Assembly (NCBI GenBank): GCA_002104905.1
Contig: MCFE01000389.1
Coordinates: 19,024 to 83,023 of the forward strand
Direction: 5' to 3'
Source: Basidiobolus meristosporus CBS 931.73
Taxonomy: Eukaryota > Basidiobolomycota > Basidiobolomycetes > Basidiobolales > Basidiobolaceae
Length of the DNA: 64,000 nucleotides
The first letter of the stretch is position 1; every line of letters begins with the position of its first letter. Of this stretch, positions 12,601 to 24,974 are shown one piece after another. The notes beneath the pieces were generated by a model that saw nothing but the letters and a program-made list of their open reading frames with translations, ran no database searches and was not told where the DNA came from. A program made the position numbers and the translations under genes.

Positions 12601-13572
12601 AACCCATGTTCTATTATCACCCATAAAACCTTGTTAATTAGAATATCTTGATATTGGGTAAAAAGTTGTATTTGCTGTATAAAGTGTTGAGATGCTCCAG
12701 AATCAGTGTATCTCATCTGCAAATCCTTGTTTGTGGTCACATTTAGTGCAGATATGAAAAGTCCGTCATCAGTTGTTGCAGCATTTTGATATTCAGGCTG
12801 CCTTTGGTTATTATCTCTCTTTTTGAGACACAGGTTGGACATGTGTCCTTTCCTTTTGCTATAGCGGCAAAGCAGGTTGTTGCTGTCATTTTAGGGTCTT
12901 AGGTACCTTCTTTGTAGGTTATCATAGCTTATTAAAGCATTTTCTTCTTCCTTTGTATTGGCGCTCAATTTTCATAATTTTTCCTCTAGGAGCCTTCCAC
13001 ATATTGATATAAGCTCAAATCTTCAGTTCTGGACTCTAGTGCCAATACAGAGCCCTGAAGCCTGTCTGTCAGGCTATTCAGAATGGTTGCTATCACATCC
13101 TCATTGGTAGTTGGTACACACACAGATTCCATCTCATCCACCAGCAGGGTAACTTGATTAAACAGATATATTATTTCTTCTCCTGGCTGCATCTTTGTAG
13201 CAAGAAATTTTTGCCTCATATACATTTTCTTAGAAGCCAAGCATGACTAGTAGGTGTCTTCTAATGCCTTCCAGGCATTCTTAGCCATTTTTGCTCTTGA
13301 TCATTAAATTAGCAATCTGTCCTTAATATTAAGGCAAATGCAATTAAAGGCACCTTGTTATTTCTTCTGGTACTTTTAGGCTCCCTCTCCCATGTTCTTA
13401 GGAGAAATTTCTTCTCCCATGACAATATCCCAAAGGCCTCTTTCTTGTAACAGCATCTTCCTCTTCACCTTCCACACTTAGTAGTCAGATCTATCCAACT
13501 TTTCAGCAGAGGGAAAAACCCCAGTTATAGCAGTTGTAGACATTGCTGAGTGACAGCTTGGGGCTCATAGCC
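9601..13572 (-). pseudogene. Copia gag-pol polyprotein pseudogene, copy 1
   Basis: Minus-strand pieces, 5' to 3': a gag start with MSPKLSLS whose ATG lies in the primer site (about 13,560); gag at 12,986-13,240; protease with DSGASQHF at 12,573-12,842; a GAG-pre-integrase region at 12,256-12,624; the integrase core at 11,656-12,027 with RSDNGGEYT, PYSPQQNGVAE and ARFLIHDERL; an RT start at 10,962-11,156 with KSFGWRWVFQTKYKADGRIKR; the YVDD box encoded at 10,579-10,590; and the RNase H end at 9,815-10,081 with SWNSRKQPIVALFTIESEYMA. At least six frame breaks separate these blocks, so no polyprotein can be made. Domain order integrase then RT identifies Ty1/copia rather than gypsy. Confidence 0.85.
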
Positions 13573-13799
13573 TTTTGTAAGAATCTTGGATATATTGCAA
13601 GTGATTGGGAGAACAAGTAGATCTTGTGGCTTTTACTTAATGATTTATTGAATGCAAAAGTAGTACTTGTACTTTTGCATGGTCTTGGTATTATTAGCAT
13701 GTAGAATAAGCTAAGGAAGGTCCCAAGAGCATGTGTGCAAGGTTGAGGGCTGCTTAGACAACTTTGAGAATTTTCATGTTATTGGTAGATGGTTTTTTG

Positions 13800-14020
13800 G
13801 TAAAAAAACACATGGAATAAAACTAAAATATAGGTGGAAGAAAACATAGCAGTCAAAAGTATGGAAATGAGAACATCTGTCAGTAAGTATCTCCATGACC
13901 CCACTGCTGTGGTGCAACAACTTTATTTACAATGATTACCTTAGGGTGTCATCATTGAATCTTACATTCCTGTAGGTTCAATGTTTCATATACAGGACTA
14001 TCTGCAACTTATCAGAATAT
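13800..14020. repeat. Tail of repeat Y
   Basis: GGAATAAAACTAAAATA and GAACATCTGTCAGTAAGT...CCCCACTGCTG match 26,885-26,995. This is the far end of the Y unit, which copia 1 and a deletion separated from the piece at 8,640-9,253. Confidence 0.5.
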
Positions 14021-14029
14021 TGACAAAAA

Positions 14030-14815
14030 AGTGATAACATTGCATTACATTATTTAGTATCACACTGATTACCCCATGCAAAGGACTACTTTGATTCAGT
14101 TCAGAAAGAAAAGTGAAAATGACCATGTGGCTTTTGTAATAATGCTCTCAGTCATGCAGCATGCAGATAGTATAAGAAGTATAACAAGGATCAAGGCCTA
14201 TGCTTTGCCACACAAGTCATATTTGGCCATTGATCAATCACTAAAGTACTACCTAATATTTTGCAAGCCATTTGGTACTTCTTCAACAGTACCTGGCTGT
14301 ACTTGCCACCTTGTACAAACTGAGTCAGGTGAGCTTTTAACATCTTCTAGCTAACCTCAAACTTTTAAATAAGACCTGTAGAGTGTTAGCACTACTGAAG
14401 AAGGCACACTGATGTGTTGTGAGACTATCTCCCATCAAAGTGGTACCCTGCATATTCTCAGCAAAATCCCAATATCCAAAGAGAAAACAAACATGTAGAA
14501 ATGCCAAGGATTCCTTACAGAACTAGTTAAGGACAAAAGTACTCTTATTGACAAATGATGTGCTGTTGTGGCTGCAGAACAGTGTGTCTCCACCAATATT
14601 TAACAGTGACTTGAGGATTTATTGATACTTTTTGCAAGAATCATTACAGGATGTAACTTCCACATAGATAGTACAAATGGACAACTGACATGCAGCTAGC
14701 AATAAGTGACCAGACACTTTCCTGATAACATCATGTGTCAATAGTTATGTAGCATTCATATTGAATAATGACAACACTGCAGGTGTCTAACTTGTCCAGA
14801 ACCAAAAATTAGTAC
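14030..14815 (+). mobile_element. Tnp2-like transposon fragment, copy B
   Basis: Nucleotide similarity to 16,640-17,060 runs in the same direction, for example AATGCCAAGGAT, then TGTTGTGG..GCAGAA and a CAGGATGTAACTTCCACAT-like stretch. A 92-codon frame at 14,076-14,354 may be a separate remnant that I do not recognise. The 600 bp from 14,041 contain no CpG at all. Confidence 0.45.
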
Positions 14816-16600
14816 CTCTTAGTCACGGGACATTAACTTTGTGATGGCCTTTTGATGGGATCATCTCAATGATTTTTCACAGGGTACCTCCAACATTTAT
14901 GAGTGTTAGTAGCCTAATGCCTCTTTTTCACACTGTTTACTCTCCAACTCAACTGGTGTGCATACTTATGGTGTACACAAACTGCTTGTTTCTGAAGAAT
15001 GATAAGTTGAAACTCAATTGTAAACTGTACTGACCTATACAAGTTCCTTTACCCAACACTAATATTTAGCTCATCCATATACTAAATAAGTAACTTTGTT
15101 AAAGTCCATTGTTTATTAAATATTTCTGCTTTAACACCCTTTTCCATGACTTTGGTGGAAACCTTATGGTTTTATGCCATTGCTCATTCACTGGCTCTCA
15201 TATAAACTGGTTTTGAGCCAGCACCGCAAGGTATATGGCCTCATCTGCCAGTCCTTCTATTATCTCCTTGCAATATTCAGTTGTCTATCCTTAAGCATTG
15301 CTCTTGATGAAGATTTAGTTGGTTCTAGATAGATGGCATCAGTTAGTGAGAACTGCAACCTTTTTCTTACACTTCTCTGTCACTGTGTAGATACCTATGA
15401 GAAATTATTGAGGTCATCCCATCAAAAAGCTTTCACAAAGTTAAAATCACATGACTAAGAGGTACTGATCTTGTCATGACACTGTGCAGACGCCATTAAA
15501 AAATAATCACACTCCAGATTGCACAAAAAACTTAGTCAAATTGTTTCATCACCACAATATATACGTGGCTTTTGATTGGTTCCCTGTCAATTTGCTTGCT
15601 TTCTGATCCCAGACACTCTATTGCCTCCAACATTTGTGTGCATTGATTGGCTATTGCCTCTTTTTCACACTCCTTACTTCCTGACTCAACTGTTTCTCTT
15701 ACTTTTCAAGTGTACAAATTGATTTGTTTCTGTTGAAGCCTCAGTTGTACATTGATTGCCAATTGTAGTGACCTATACAAGTCCCTATACTTTACACTAA
15801 CATTAAGTTCAACCCCACACTCAACAAATAACTCCATTAAAATCCACCACCCAATAAGTATTTTTGCAGTAACACTCTGGTTCCATAACTTTGGTGGGAA
15901 CCCAACAGCTTTATGCCACTGTCATTCACTGGTTCCCACATGTTGCGGTCTTCAGCCAGCACTGCAAGGTCTAGCACCTCTTCTGCCAGTCTTTGCTATA
16001 AGTCCTTGCAATAATCCAGTGCATCTTCTTGAGCACTGCTCTTGGAGAAGTGCTGCAACCTCTTGGTGTGCCCATTAATGTTCCAAAACTCCACTGAAGG
16101 CAATGTGATAGTCTTTCAAGCTCTTGACATTGTAGCTGTGTCTGTCAGTGGGATCTCCACTGTGTCAACAATGGAGGCTGTGGTAGAAAAATTACCTTTT
16201 CAGCAAACTCATCTGCCTTACTGGAATGTAGCTCAACTGGCTGCACTTCCAACTCATGTAAAAACAGCTGTTTTCTTGTTGGTAATTCTTCTTGGCTATG
16301 ATCAGATTCTGTCTATTCCAGGCTTGCGGTGCTAATTGGTGAGAACTGCAGTTTTTTTGCATGCCTCCCTGTCTCATGCCTGGGTAGACATTTTTCCTTT
16401 TCCCTTTTCCTTTATTGCTGCCAGTGCTTTCACTGCTGCTTTGTCTGAGTGCTTCTTGTAACAAACTACATTTTATCCTGGATAAATTCTGCTTCAACAC
16501 ATCCATTTTGGCCTGCTTTTCCCTTCCTAGCACTCTTCTGTCAACCTGATGTTTCTTCACCACTTGTTTTGAGCTCTCAACCATAGCTGTCACAGGCTCC
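14815..16600. repeat. Repeat X, two tandem degenerate copies
   Basis: The unit seen in the palindrome at 2,250-8,620 recurs here twice in the left-arm orientation: from about 14,890 (CCTCTTTTTCACACTG...) and from about 15,410 (GATTGGTTCC..., CCTCTTTTTCACACTCC). Minus-strand frame 16,192-16,593 is the longest remnant of its coding part: a lysine-rich stretch with NKGKGKRKN followed by a MRQGGMQKNCSS segment. The TTAGTCAC/GTGACTAAG edge sequence appears at about 14,820 and 15,460. Function unknown. Confidence 0.55.
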
Positions 16601-19250
16601 TGTAAAAGAGGCTGGTTTTTTTCTTTGATGAAGAAGGTTCACTGATGGATTTTGTGTCTATCTCCCCTAACAACAGTACCACATATAAGCCTGGTCAAAT
16701 TACTATATGCAATGAGACAACACCCATTTAAACAAATGCCAAGGATACTTTATGCAGCCAAGTGAGCCCAGTAATCCATTTACTTGCAAGTGATGTAATG
16801 TTGTGGTTACAGAAGTGGCACATTTCTGCAAATATTAGTAATGGGGGCTTTAAGGATTTATTACTACTTCTAGCCAAAATCATACTGGGATGCAACTTAC
16901 CATGTATATGGTACAAGTAGACAACCCTCATGCGGCTGGCAACATATGATCCAGCAACTGTCCTGATTCCAGCATGTGACAACAGTTGCATAGCACTCAC
17001 ATCCAAAAATGCTACCATTGCAACAAGTCCAAATTGTCAGGAACCCACCACTATTGAGGAAAAGCATTCTTCACACTCCCGATATATTCCTGTAATACCC
17101 TGTTTGAGGAAGCCTATGCTGTCCAACAAGTATTGCAAAGCTATACAGTATTGCACTCAGTATCAATATAAGCACAAACATATCCAACACGTTTGATAGC
17201 AAACATTACAAACAGCCAAGAAGCAAGGGCTACTTTAAAGGTATGTATGACCATGCCTTTGCTTTGGCACTTGATGGATTCTCATTAAACAAGTACCCTA
17301 CCAGCAAATCCTGCTGGCCACTAATTCTCATCAATTTGAATCTGCAGCCCATCCTGCAGTATCAGAGTAATAATCTGATGAAAATCTCACTAGTATCTTG
17401 GCCTAAATCACCATCCAACCTGGATAGCTACCTGTATCCATTGCTGGATGAATTTTGTATGCTCTCCAGCAGAATAACAGTAAATGGTTATCATGTAAAA
17501 GCGCATATTATTATCTGCATTGGAGGTACCTCAGCCATCAGCAAGATAGCAGGTTTTGCTGGGCACCATGGAATGTATTGCTGTTAAATGTGTGAGATCC
17601 AGGGGATTTACTGCACAACTTAAACACATTATTATTACCAAAACACCAGCACTAAGAGCATTATCTTTCCACAGAGAGAATGTACAGAAGTAAGTATGCA
17701 ATTGCAGCAAAGTTGGCTAGCCATAAGCCATTGACCAGAATATGGAATCAATTGGAAGCCAGAGATACTTAAGATAGTGGGTATTTGTTGGAGCAAAAGC
17801 TTTTCACTGGGTGCAAGGCATTTGCTTTTCAACAATATTCCTATACTGATGACCAAGTTGTACATGGTGCATATCAAGTTAAATGAACCCTTTGAGATAC
17901 AGTAGAAATTTGAAAGAATTGGCAAGATATTTCAGAGTATCCCCTACCCTAGGTACTTCTCATAGGTTCCAATTAATATTCATACGCATATTCAACAATA
18001 CAAATGCAATGACTGGATGAACTTAACATGTATTTTTTCAAGTGGTGTTCTAAAGCCATTCTGACCAAGAGTACATTTGAAGCATTGGGAGTCTTATATT
18101 TACACTGTAGGAATATTTATCCAGAAGCAGACCACCAATGCCAACTTGACACATCTACAGTTGTTGTGGGAGGAGTTTGTGACAGGATTTGAGCTGCTAT
18201 CCTACAAACATAAAGCTGAGCACATAGATCTCTGCCACTACTGTATCCATTCTCTACTCCATATAGCACTACGTGTGGAGAATATTGAGCCTTGCTTCAC
18301 CTTTTGGGAGTTTCCTATGGAGCAGATGTGTGGGGAGATAGGAACACAAGTCAAGTTGCAGGTTCTACCATATCCCAATCTCAACAAGACTATTACCTTC
18401 AAGTCTGTCATGGATGTGATGAGTTGGCACATGGAGGACAGCCAGGAAGAGTTGGAAAATAATGAGGACAAATGTGCACATGGAGACACCTATGCCTATT
18501 ACATTAAGAAGCTAAGTAGCTTCAATGCATGGGTAATCAGGTAAGTAATGCAAAGTAGGGTTGGGGGCAACAAGCAACTAATTTTTATCAGGAAAGTTCT
18601 ACCAAGGTATGCCAGATTTCTCATGGTAACAAGTCAACTCTGCACCATTCAATATGGAATTTACACAAACAAAAGCCAGAGCACACCTCTAAGGGTTACT
18701 AGAATCCAGCTGGGAGAAGGAATTTATTGGCTAAATACCAAGATGTTCTTTGTGGATATTTAGGAGGTATTTATGGCAGAAGTGGTAACAACTAAGTATA
18801 AGTATGCAAGATGTATATGTAACCAGCAGTACAAGATATATGGCAACTTTGCAAGTATTGCACTAAAAAGCTGTAAAGTTGAGATGATAGAAGTATGTCA
18901 ATAGTGGCAGGTGTGCATGTTTGTGGAGGTTAGTAAGCAGGAGGCCATATTTTTTTTGATTTGAACTGTATGTGGAATACCCAAGGTAGTAGTGGGAAAG
19001 CAAATAAAGACAGGTAATTCTACAGTGGAATATATGAATTGCCCAAGGGGAGGTAGAAAAAGGAAATACCATTTGGTAAATTGATACAGTGGCATTATAC
19101 AGAACCAGCAGTAGGCCATCACCATGCCAATATAATGCCATCAGAGTCTTGCTGTGAGACCATCAAAGTACTGTCAAGTTTCTTGCCAAATGCGGCAAAT
19201 GGATGTCCTGGCCAATTGGATACACTTAAAATAGCTATAGAGCACCAAAA
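16600..19250 (+). mobile_element. Tnp2 (Plavaka/CMC-like) DNA transposon remnant, copy C
   Basis: This is the best preserved transposase remnant. At 16,930-17,196 there is a CQEPTTIEE..H motif region; at 17,243-17,587 a block with LILINLNL, SPSNLDSYLYPLLDEFCML and KAHIIICIGGTSAISKIAGF, followed by GHHGMYCC; at 18,077-18,544 a block with LTHLQLLWEEFVTGFELL, IHSLLH and FTFWEFPMEQMCGEIG. In known Tnp2 proteins these correspond to the core with a catalytic-region DTPA..K.AGF..H and the downstream C.HSLLHI...GP...FWAFPMER.CG. Frames are disrupted between blocks. Copia 2 inserted into its right end; sequence resembling the continuation resumes after 24,688. Confidence 0.65.
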
Positions 19251-19594
19251 TGTTGTAAGAGTCTTGGAGGTATTGGAGGTGATTAGGAGAAGTAGATCAT
19301 GTCGTTTCACTTAATGTTTCTTTGAATATAAAAGTAGCATATATACTTTTACATGGTCTTGGCATAAAAAATATGTAGAATAGGTTAAGAAAGGTCCCAT
19401 GAATATGTGTGCAAAGTTTGGGGCTGTTTGGTCAACTTCGAGAATTTTCATGTTCTGGGTGCCCATATTTTGGTGAAAATATTCCAAGTAAATCCCAACA
19501 AGGAATTTGGTCAGTATTCTCTAGGATTTGGATTTAATGATCTAAGTGACTAAGTTAGGTGAATATTTAGGTGGAATTCCAAACTTTTACAACA
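19251..19594 (-). repeat. 3' LTR of copia copy 2
   Basis: This 344-bp LTR starts TGTTGTAAGAG and ends TTTTACAACA; it is about 90% similar by eye to the LTR at 24,340. Confidence 0.87.
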
Positions 19595-22500
19595 CTCCCA
19601 CTCAGCTAAATGTTCATACTGACTAGTCCTAATTTTGTCCTAAGATATTCAAACTTGTCTCTAGGCAATGGTTTGGTAAATAGACTTGTTGCATTGGATA
19701 GTGCCACATTGAGCTATGAGTGCCAAATGATGCCACAGTATGCCAGAGAGGCCAAGTGAACCTATACTTGGCCACAGAGTGTTAAACATAGCTCTGCATC
19801 TTCATTCAAAGCAGCCCCTGTGTTTCATCTATGATACAGGAGAAAATGCATTTTTTGGCGTTTTTTTGTGGATCAATGTTGTGCAGGATGTGTAAGAGCA
19901 CAGAAGGACTGACAACATACATCAGGTACTCAATACCAATGGCAATCTGAATCTAGCTCTTATGTCTTTTAACATGCAACAAAAATGCATGGCACTATCT
20001 TGGTCCACTGGTACTATCTGGCACTATATTCAATTATCAGCACTAAAGTAAGATCTATACAAAGCACTTATAGTGCCAGATAGTACCAGTGGACCAAGAT
20101 AGTGCCATGCATTTTTGTTGCATGTTGAAAGACACAAGCGCTAGAGTCAGATTGCCATGGGTATTGAGTACCTGATGTATGTTGTCAGTCCTTCTGTGCT
20201 CTTACACATCCTGCACAACATTGATCCACAAAAAAATGCCAAAAAACGGATTTTCTCCTGCATCATAGGTGAAACACAGGGGCTGCTTTAAATGAAGATG
20301 CAGAGCTATGTTTCACACTCTGTTGCCAAGTATAGACTCACTTGGCCTCCCTGGCGCACTATGGCAGCATTTGGCACTCATAGCTCAATGTGGCACCATC
20401 CAATGGAACAAGTCTAGTATGTCTGCAATCATTTCATCTGTAGGACAGTAAGCTCATCTAACTAGTTTATTCTGTATAATGTCATGTATGAAATGATGTC
20501 TAATATCTATGTGCTTGGCTCTAGCATGATAAGTTGGACTTCTACCTAATTTTATACATTGTTGATTATCTTGAAATAAAGTAAAAGGCATTTTCTAACA
20601 TAGGCCTAAATCTGTAGAAAGCTTTTTTAACCACATTGCTTCTTTTGTAGCTTCACAGGCTGCCATGTACTCTGCCTCTGTGGTAGAAAGTGCTATGGTT
20701 GGTTGCTTCCTTGAATTCCATGAAATTGCTCCTTTACAGTAAAGAACAGTGTATCCTGTGGTGGATCTTCTGTCTTCCAAATTTTGTCCCCAATCAGCAT
20801 CAGAGTATCCCACAAGATCCTGTTCTGAATCCTTATAAGTGTATCTTAAGCAGATATCAGCAGTTCCTTTTAGGTATCTAAAAGTCCACTTAACTGCTGC
20901 AATATGATCAGAACCATAGTTCTGATTATGTTGGCTGACAATTCCTACTGAATATGAGATATCTGGACGTGTTTCAAGAATGATATACATCAGACTGCCA
21001 ATTATATATTGATAAGGAAAGTCAGGACTTACAGATGGCACCAAGCTCTCTTGATTTGGTTGAGTTTTGACCAAGTCTAGGCTTGTCTCCATTGGGGTAG
21101 CTGCCGGTTTACAGTCTTCCATTTGGTACTTCTTTGTTATATCTCAAATATACTTGGATTGGCTTAGGGTGATAGTCTGGGTACTTGTGACTATGAAGAA
21201 CTTAATCCCTAATAGTAACTGAGTTCTCCTAGATCAGACATCTTGAACTCCTTAGATAGGCTGGATTTAGTCTCTTCCAATGTTTCTAGGCTATTGGAAG
21301 CTACAACAAGATCATCCACATATAGAGCTAATAGAACTGTATTTGCTCTATCTGGCTCATAGTATATACTATAATCAGCATTACTCCTTTTGAAACTCTA
21401 CAATTCCAAATAAGAATCTATCTTGCAATTCCAGGCTCTTGGTGATTGTTCAAGACCAGATAGTGACTTTTAGGCTTGCAGACTAAATGGAGGTTATCTT
21501 GGCCAGCAAACCCATTAGGCTGGTCCATAGACACGTCCTCATCAAGTTCTCTATTCAAAAATGCCATTTTTACATCCATTTGATGAATAAAAAGCTTATA
21601 TTTGGCTGCAGTACCCAATATTAATCTAATGGAATTAAACTTTGCTACTGGTGCAAAGGTCTCAATATAGTCAAGTCCTTTTCTTTGAGAGTATTCTTTG
21701 GCCACAAGTCTTGCATTGTATCTTTCAATTTTACCATTGACCTTATATTTTGTCTTGAAGACCCATCTGCATCCATAAATTTTTGGTTGATTGGTAATTT
21801 GACTAAGTCCCAAGTTTGATTTTCAATCAAAGCCTATATTCCTTGGTATTGCTGATCTCCAAAACTTTGGGATATTTGTTTGCAGATCTCCAAAACTTTG
21901 TCTGAGGGCTACTTAGGGCCTCTTTTACAGTCTGCAGCTCATCAACATGGACTGAATAGGCATAGGCTAAGTTTGTACCCTCATTGATATAATAATTTTG
22001 GCTATTTCTTGTCCAATTGGATCTCTGGGCATTTGATACTAGAATGATCACTTCTGGGATATCCCTAGACACTGATTTAGGCTTAGCAACAGTTGTAGAG
22101 TCCTCTGGAGTGAAAAAAGTCTCATTGTTTTGCTCTGATTCAGTCCTGACAATTGGTGGACTTGAGATCAGATTTTGTCATCATCAAATGTCATGTTTAT
22201 GAAAATTTCAGTCTTCATCAAACAACACATCCCTGGACTTGATTAGCTTCATTGCTTTGGTATTGTAGAGGCTGTATGCTTTATTCTCATTGCAGTAGCC
22301 CAAAAAAATGCATTTTACACCTTTTGGCTCATGTATTGACTGATTTCTGGGCAGTTTCTTAGCATATGCTGTACACTCAAGTATTCTTAGATGTTCTGCA
22401 CTTGATCTGTATCCATACTGTGCATCAAATGGAATATACTCACAAAGTATTCTGCTATAACTCCTACTTTTAAGGTATACAGCTGTGGCAACTGATTCCG

Positions 22501-24339
22501 CTCAAAAAGCATAGGATAATTCTTGATCATGGATCACATATCTTGCCATGTCCATTATTGATCTGTTAGCACATTCTGCTACTCCTTTTTTGCTGTGGGC
22601 AGTATGGTACAGTAGTCTGTTGCTTTATCCCATGAGTTTTGCAGAAATGGGTGCAGAGTTTTGATGTATATTCTCCACCATTGTCAGAGAGTATTTCTTG
22701 ATTTTTCACCAGTTTCCCTCTCCACCATGGCTTTAAACTCCCTGAGCGTAGACAGAGCTTCTTCCTTTCTCACCATGAAGTAGACCCATGTGTATCTTGT
22801 ATAATCATCAATAAAAGTGATTAAATGCATCAACCTGCCTAAGGATAAATATTGCATAGGTCCACACAGATCTGAGTGAATTAGATCTAATTTTTCTTAG
22901 TTGTGATTAACCTAGAGCTCCTGAAAAGCTGTCTTGCTTGTTTTCCATATATGTAGGCTTTAAAGTGCTCCAAACTAGCTGGGGGATCAGTTTTTATTCC
23001 AGAAATTAGTTGATCTTGGATCATTTTGCGCAAATAATTAGAATTGATGTGCCCAAATCTCCTGTGCCAAAGCATTGGTGTTTCTTCATTTAAGTAACTT
23101 ATATTGGCTTCCAAATATGATGTAATATAAGTAAACCTGTATAGATTCTGATCTCTGATTCCCATAGCAATATGGGCACCATTTTGATTGGTGATCTTGC
23201 ATCCAGAAATGTCAAAGCTGAAACTGAGTCCTTCTGCAGTGGCCTTGCTTACAGATAGTTGGTTCTTGACTATTTCTGGTACATAGAGTACTTCCTTAAA
23301 GGTCAGTGTATGGCTTCTGTCGCTGCTTCTTAGGTTTACTTGGATAGTTCCTTCTCCAACTGCATTAAGTGTTCCATTGACACCCATGAAAACCTACTTA
23401 ATTGGATTTTCTTGATATTGGGCAAAAAGTTCTTTTTGGTGTATATAGTGTTGAGATGCTCCAGAGTCAATGTACCATGTCTGAGAATCCTTGTTTGTGG
23501 TCATATTTAGTGCAGATATGAATAGTCTATCTTCAGTTGTTGTGGCATTTCCCTATTCAGGCTTCTTTTGATGATTATCTCTCTTTTTGAGACACTGGTC
23601 TGATGTGTGTCCTTTCCTTTTGTAGTAGTTGCAAAACAAATTGCTGTTGCCTTTGTAGAGTCTTGGGTACCTCCTTTGTTGGTTATCATTGCTTATTAAA
23701 GCACTTGCTTCTTCCTTCTTATTGGTGCTTGATTTTCTTAATTCTTCATCAAGGAGCCTTATATAATTGTAATTCAAGGTCAAATCTTCAGTTCTGGACT
23801 CTAGGGCCAATACAAGGCCCTGAAGCTTGTCTGTCAGGCTATTCAGGATGGTAGCTATTACATCCTCATCAGTAGTTGGTATGCCCAGAACTTCCATTTC
23901 ATCTGCCAGCAAGGTAATTCTGTTAATCAGATTTTTGATTCCTTCTCCTGGTAGCATCTTTGTACTAAAGAATTTTTGTTTCAGATACATTTTCTTAGCA
24001 GCTGAACATGACTGCTAGGTGCCTTCTAATGCCTTCCAGGCATTCTTTGCTGTTTTTGCTCTTGAGCATTGAATTAGCAATTTGTCCTTAACATTAAGGC
24101 AAATGCAGTTAAAGGCACTTTGTCCTTTCTTCTGGTACTTTAAGAATTACTCTCCTACATTTTTGGGAGGGCATTTTTCTCCCATGACAATATCCCAAAG
24201 GCCTCTTTCTTGTAGCAGCATCTTCATCTTCCCCTTCCACAATCGGTTGTTAGATCCATCCAACTTTTTGGCAGAGGGAAAAATTCCAGAAATAGCAGTG
24301 GTAGACATTACAGAGAGGGACAGCTTGAGGCTCATTGCC
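19595..24339 (-). pseudogene. Copia gag-pol polyprotein pseudogene, copy 2
   Basis: Minus-strand blocks, 5' to 3': the gag start MSLKLSLSVMSTTAISG at about 24,330, its ATG inside the primer site; gag at 23,553-23,990 ending in a zinc-knuckle region where the second cysteine is Tyr (CNYY.RKGH....C); protease YIDSGASQH near 23,470; GAG-pre-integrase at 22,887-23,387 with LWHRRFGHINSNYLRKM; integrase pieces at 22,400-22,800; RT at 21,418-21,813 with GCRWVFKTKYKVNGKIERYN and FAPVAK; YVDD encoded at 21,311-21,322; RNase H at 20,595-21,122 with GYSDADWGQN, SWNSRKQPTIALSTTEAEYM. The RT-RNase H part is nearly intact, but stops and frameshifts elsewhere make it non-functional. Confidence 0.87.
19681..20416. 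mobile_element. 736-bp fold-back (inverted-repeat) element inside copia 2
   Basis: The left arm 19,681-20,028 is repeated in reverse complement at 20,069-20,416, 348 bp each and about 95% identical by eye, around a 40-bp loop. Termini are TAGACTTGTT and AACAAGTCTA, giving possible TA target duplications. It lies between the RNase H end of copia 2 and its 3' LTR. Copia 1 and the copia at 59,640 show the uninterrupted site (AAATATGG/GAATATGTCTGCAATCATTT). It has no coding capacity. Half-copies lie at 27,005-27,262 and in repeat Y at about 25,850-25,920. Confidence 0.85.
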
Positions 24340-24688
24340 TGTTGTAAGAGTCTTGGAGATATTGGAAGTGATTGGGAGAACAAGTAGATTATATGGTTTT
24401 CACTTAATGTATTATTGAATATAAAAGTAGTATTTATACTTTTACATGGTCTTGGCACAACAAACGCTTAGGATGGGCTAAGGAAGGTCCCAAGACTATG
24501 TGTGCAAGGTTTAGGGCTGTTTGGACAACTTTGAGAATTTTTAGGTTCTGGGTACCTGGTATTTTGATGAAAATATTCCAAGTAAATTCCAACAAGAAAT
24601 TTGGTGTGTATTCTTTAGGATTTGAAGGTAATGATCTAAGTTACTAAGTTGGGTGAGTATTTAAGTGGAATTCCAAATTTTTACATAA
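24340..24688 (-). repeat. 5' LTR of copia copy 2
   Basis: This LTR is next to the primer site and gag start. The outer edge reads TTTTTACATAATA instead of TTTTTACAACA, so the last bases are changed. Confidence 0.85.
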
Positions 24689-24974
24689 TAAAAGACCACA
24701 ACAATACCATGCAAATATTGTCACAGCATCTTTAAAAATTGTTAAGTCTTATGCATGTATTAGGTTGTAAGATTAGGAAAACACTGTCACAATCCCATCA
24801 TAAGATTGTTGGCAGGGTCACTAATTCCAAGCTGCTGGTATTATAACAGTCTCTAAATGGGATCTTGATGGCAGATCTGAATTGGATCCACCTGCATGAC
24901 CAAATTATCTTTCATAGGGGAAATACTTCTTACAGCATGGGAGGGAGGGACTGTGCTTGGAATAAACACAAGGC
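24689..24974. repeat. Dispersed repeat Z, copy 1
   Basis: The reverse complement matches 58,560-58,760 (GCAGGTGGATC, GAGACTGTTATAAT, CAGCAGCTTGGAATT, TTATGATG). The first part may also be the displaced end of Tnp2 copy C. No coding frame is recognised. Confidence 0.45.

Larger units (their letters stand above)
9254..13806 (-). mobile_element. Ty1/copia LTR retrotransposon, copy 1 (decayed)
   Basis: The complete LTR lies at 9,254-9,600 (TGTTTTAAGAGTCTTGG ... TTTTTACAACA) and a truncated LTR at 13,573-13,806. Coding sense is minus. Between them, in copia order from right to left, are gag, zinc knuckle, protease, integrase, reverse transcriptase and RNase H, all interrupted by stops and frameshifts. 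The right LTR stops mid-way and the sequence switches to the tail of repeat Y, so the 5' end has been lost by deletion. Confidence 0.85.
19251..24688 (-). mobile_element. Ty1/copia LTR retrotransposon, copy 2
   Basis: LTRs lie at 19,251-19,594 (344 bp) and 24,340 to about 24,688; both begin TGTTGTAAGAGTCTTGGAG on the plus strand and the left one ends TTTTACAACA. Coding sense is minus, so the right LTR is the 5' LTR. The interior keeps all copia domains with fewer breaks than copy 1, plus a 736-bp fold-back insertion near its 3' end. It interrupts Tnp2 copy C. The left flank is CAAAA, but the right LTR edge is changed, so the target duplication is uncertain. Confidence 0.88.
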
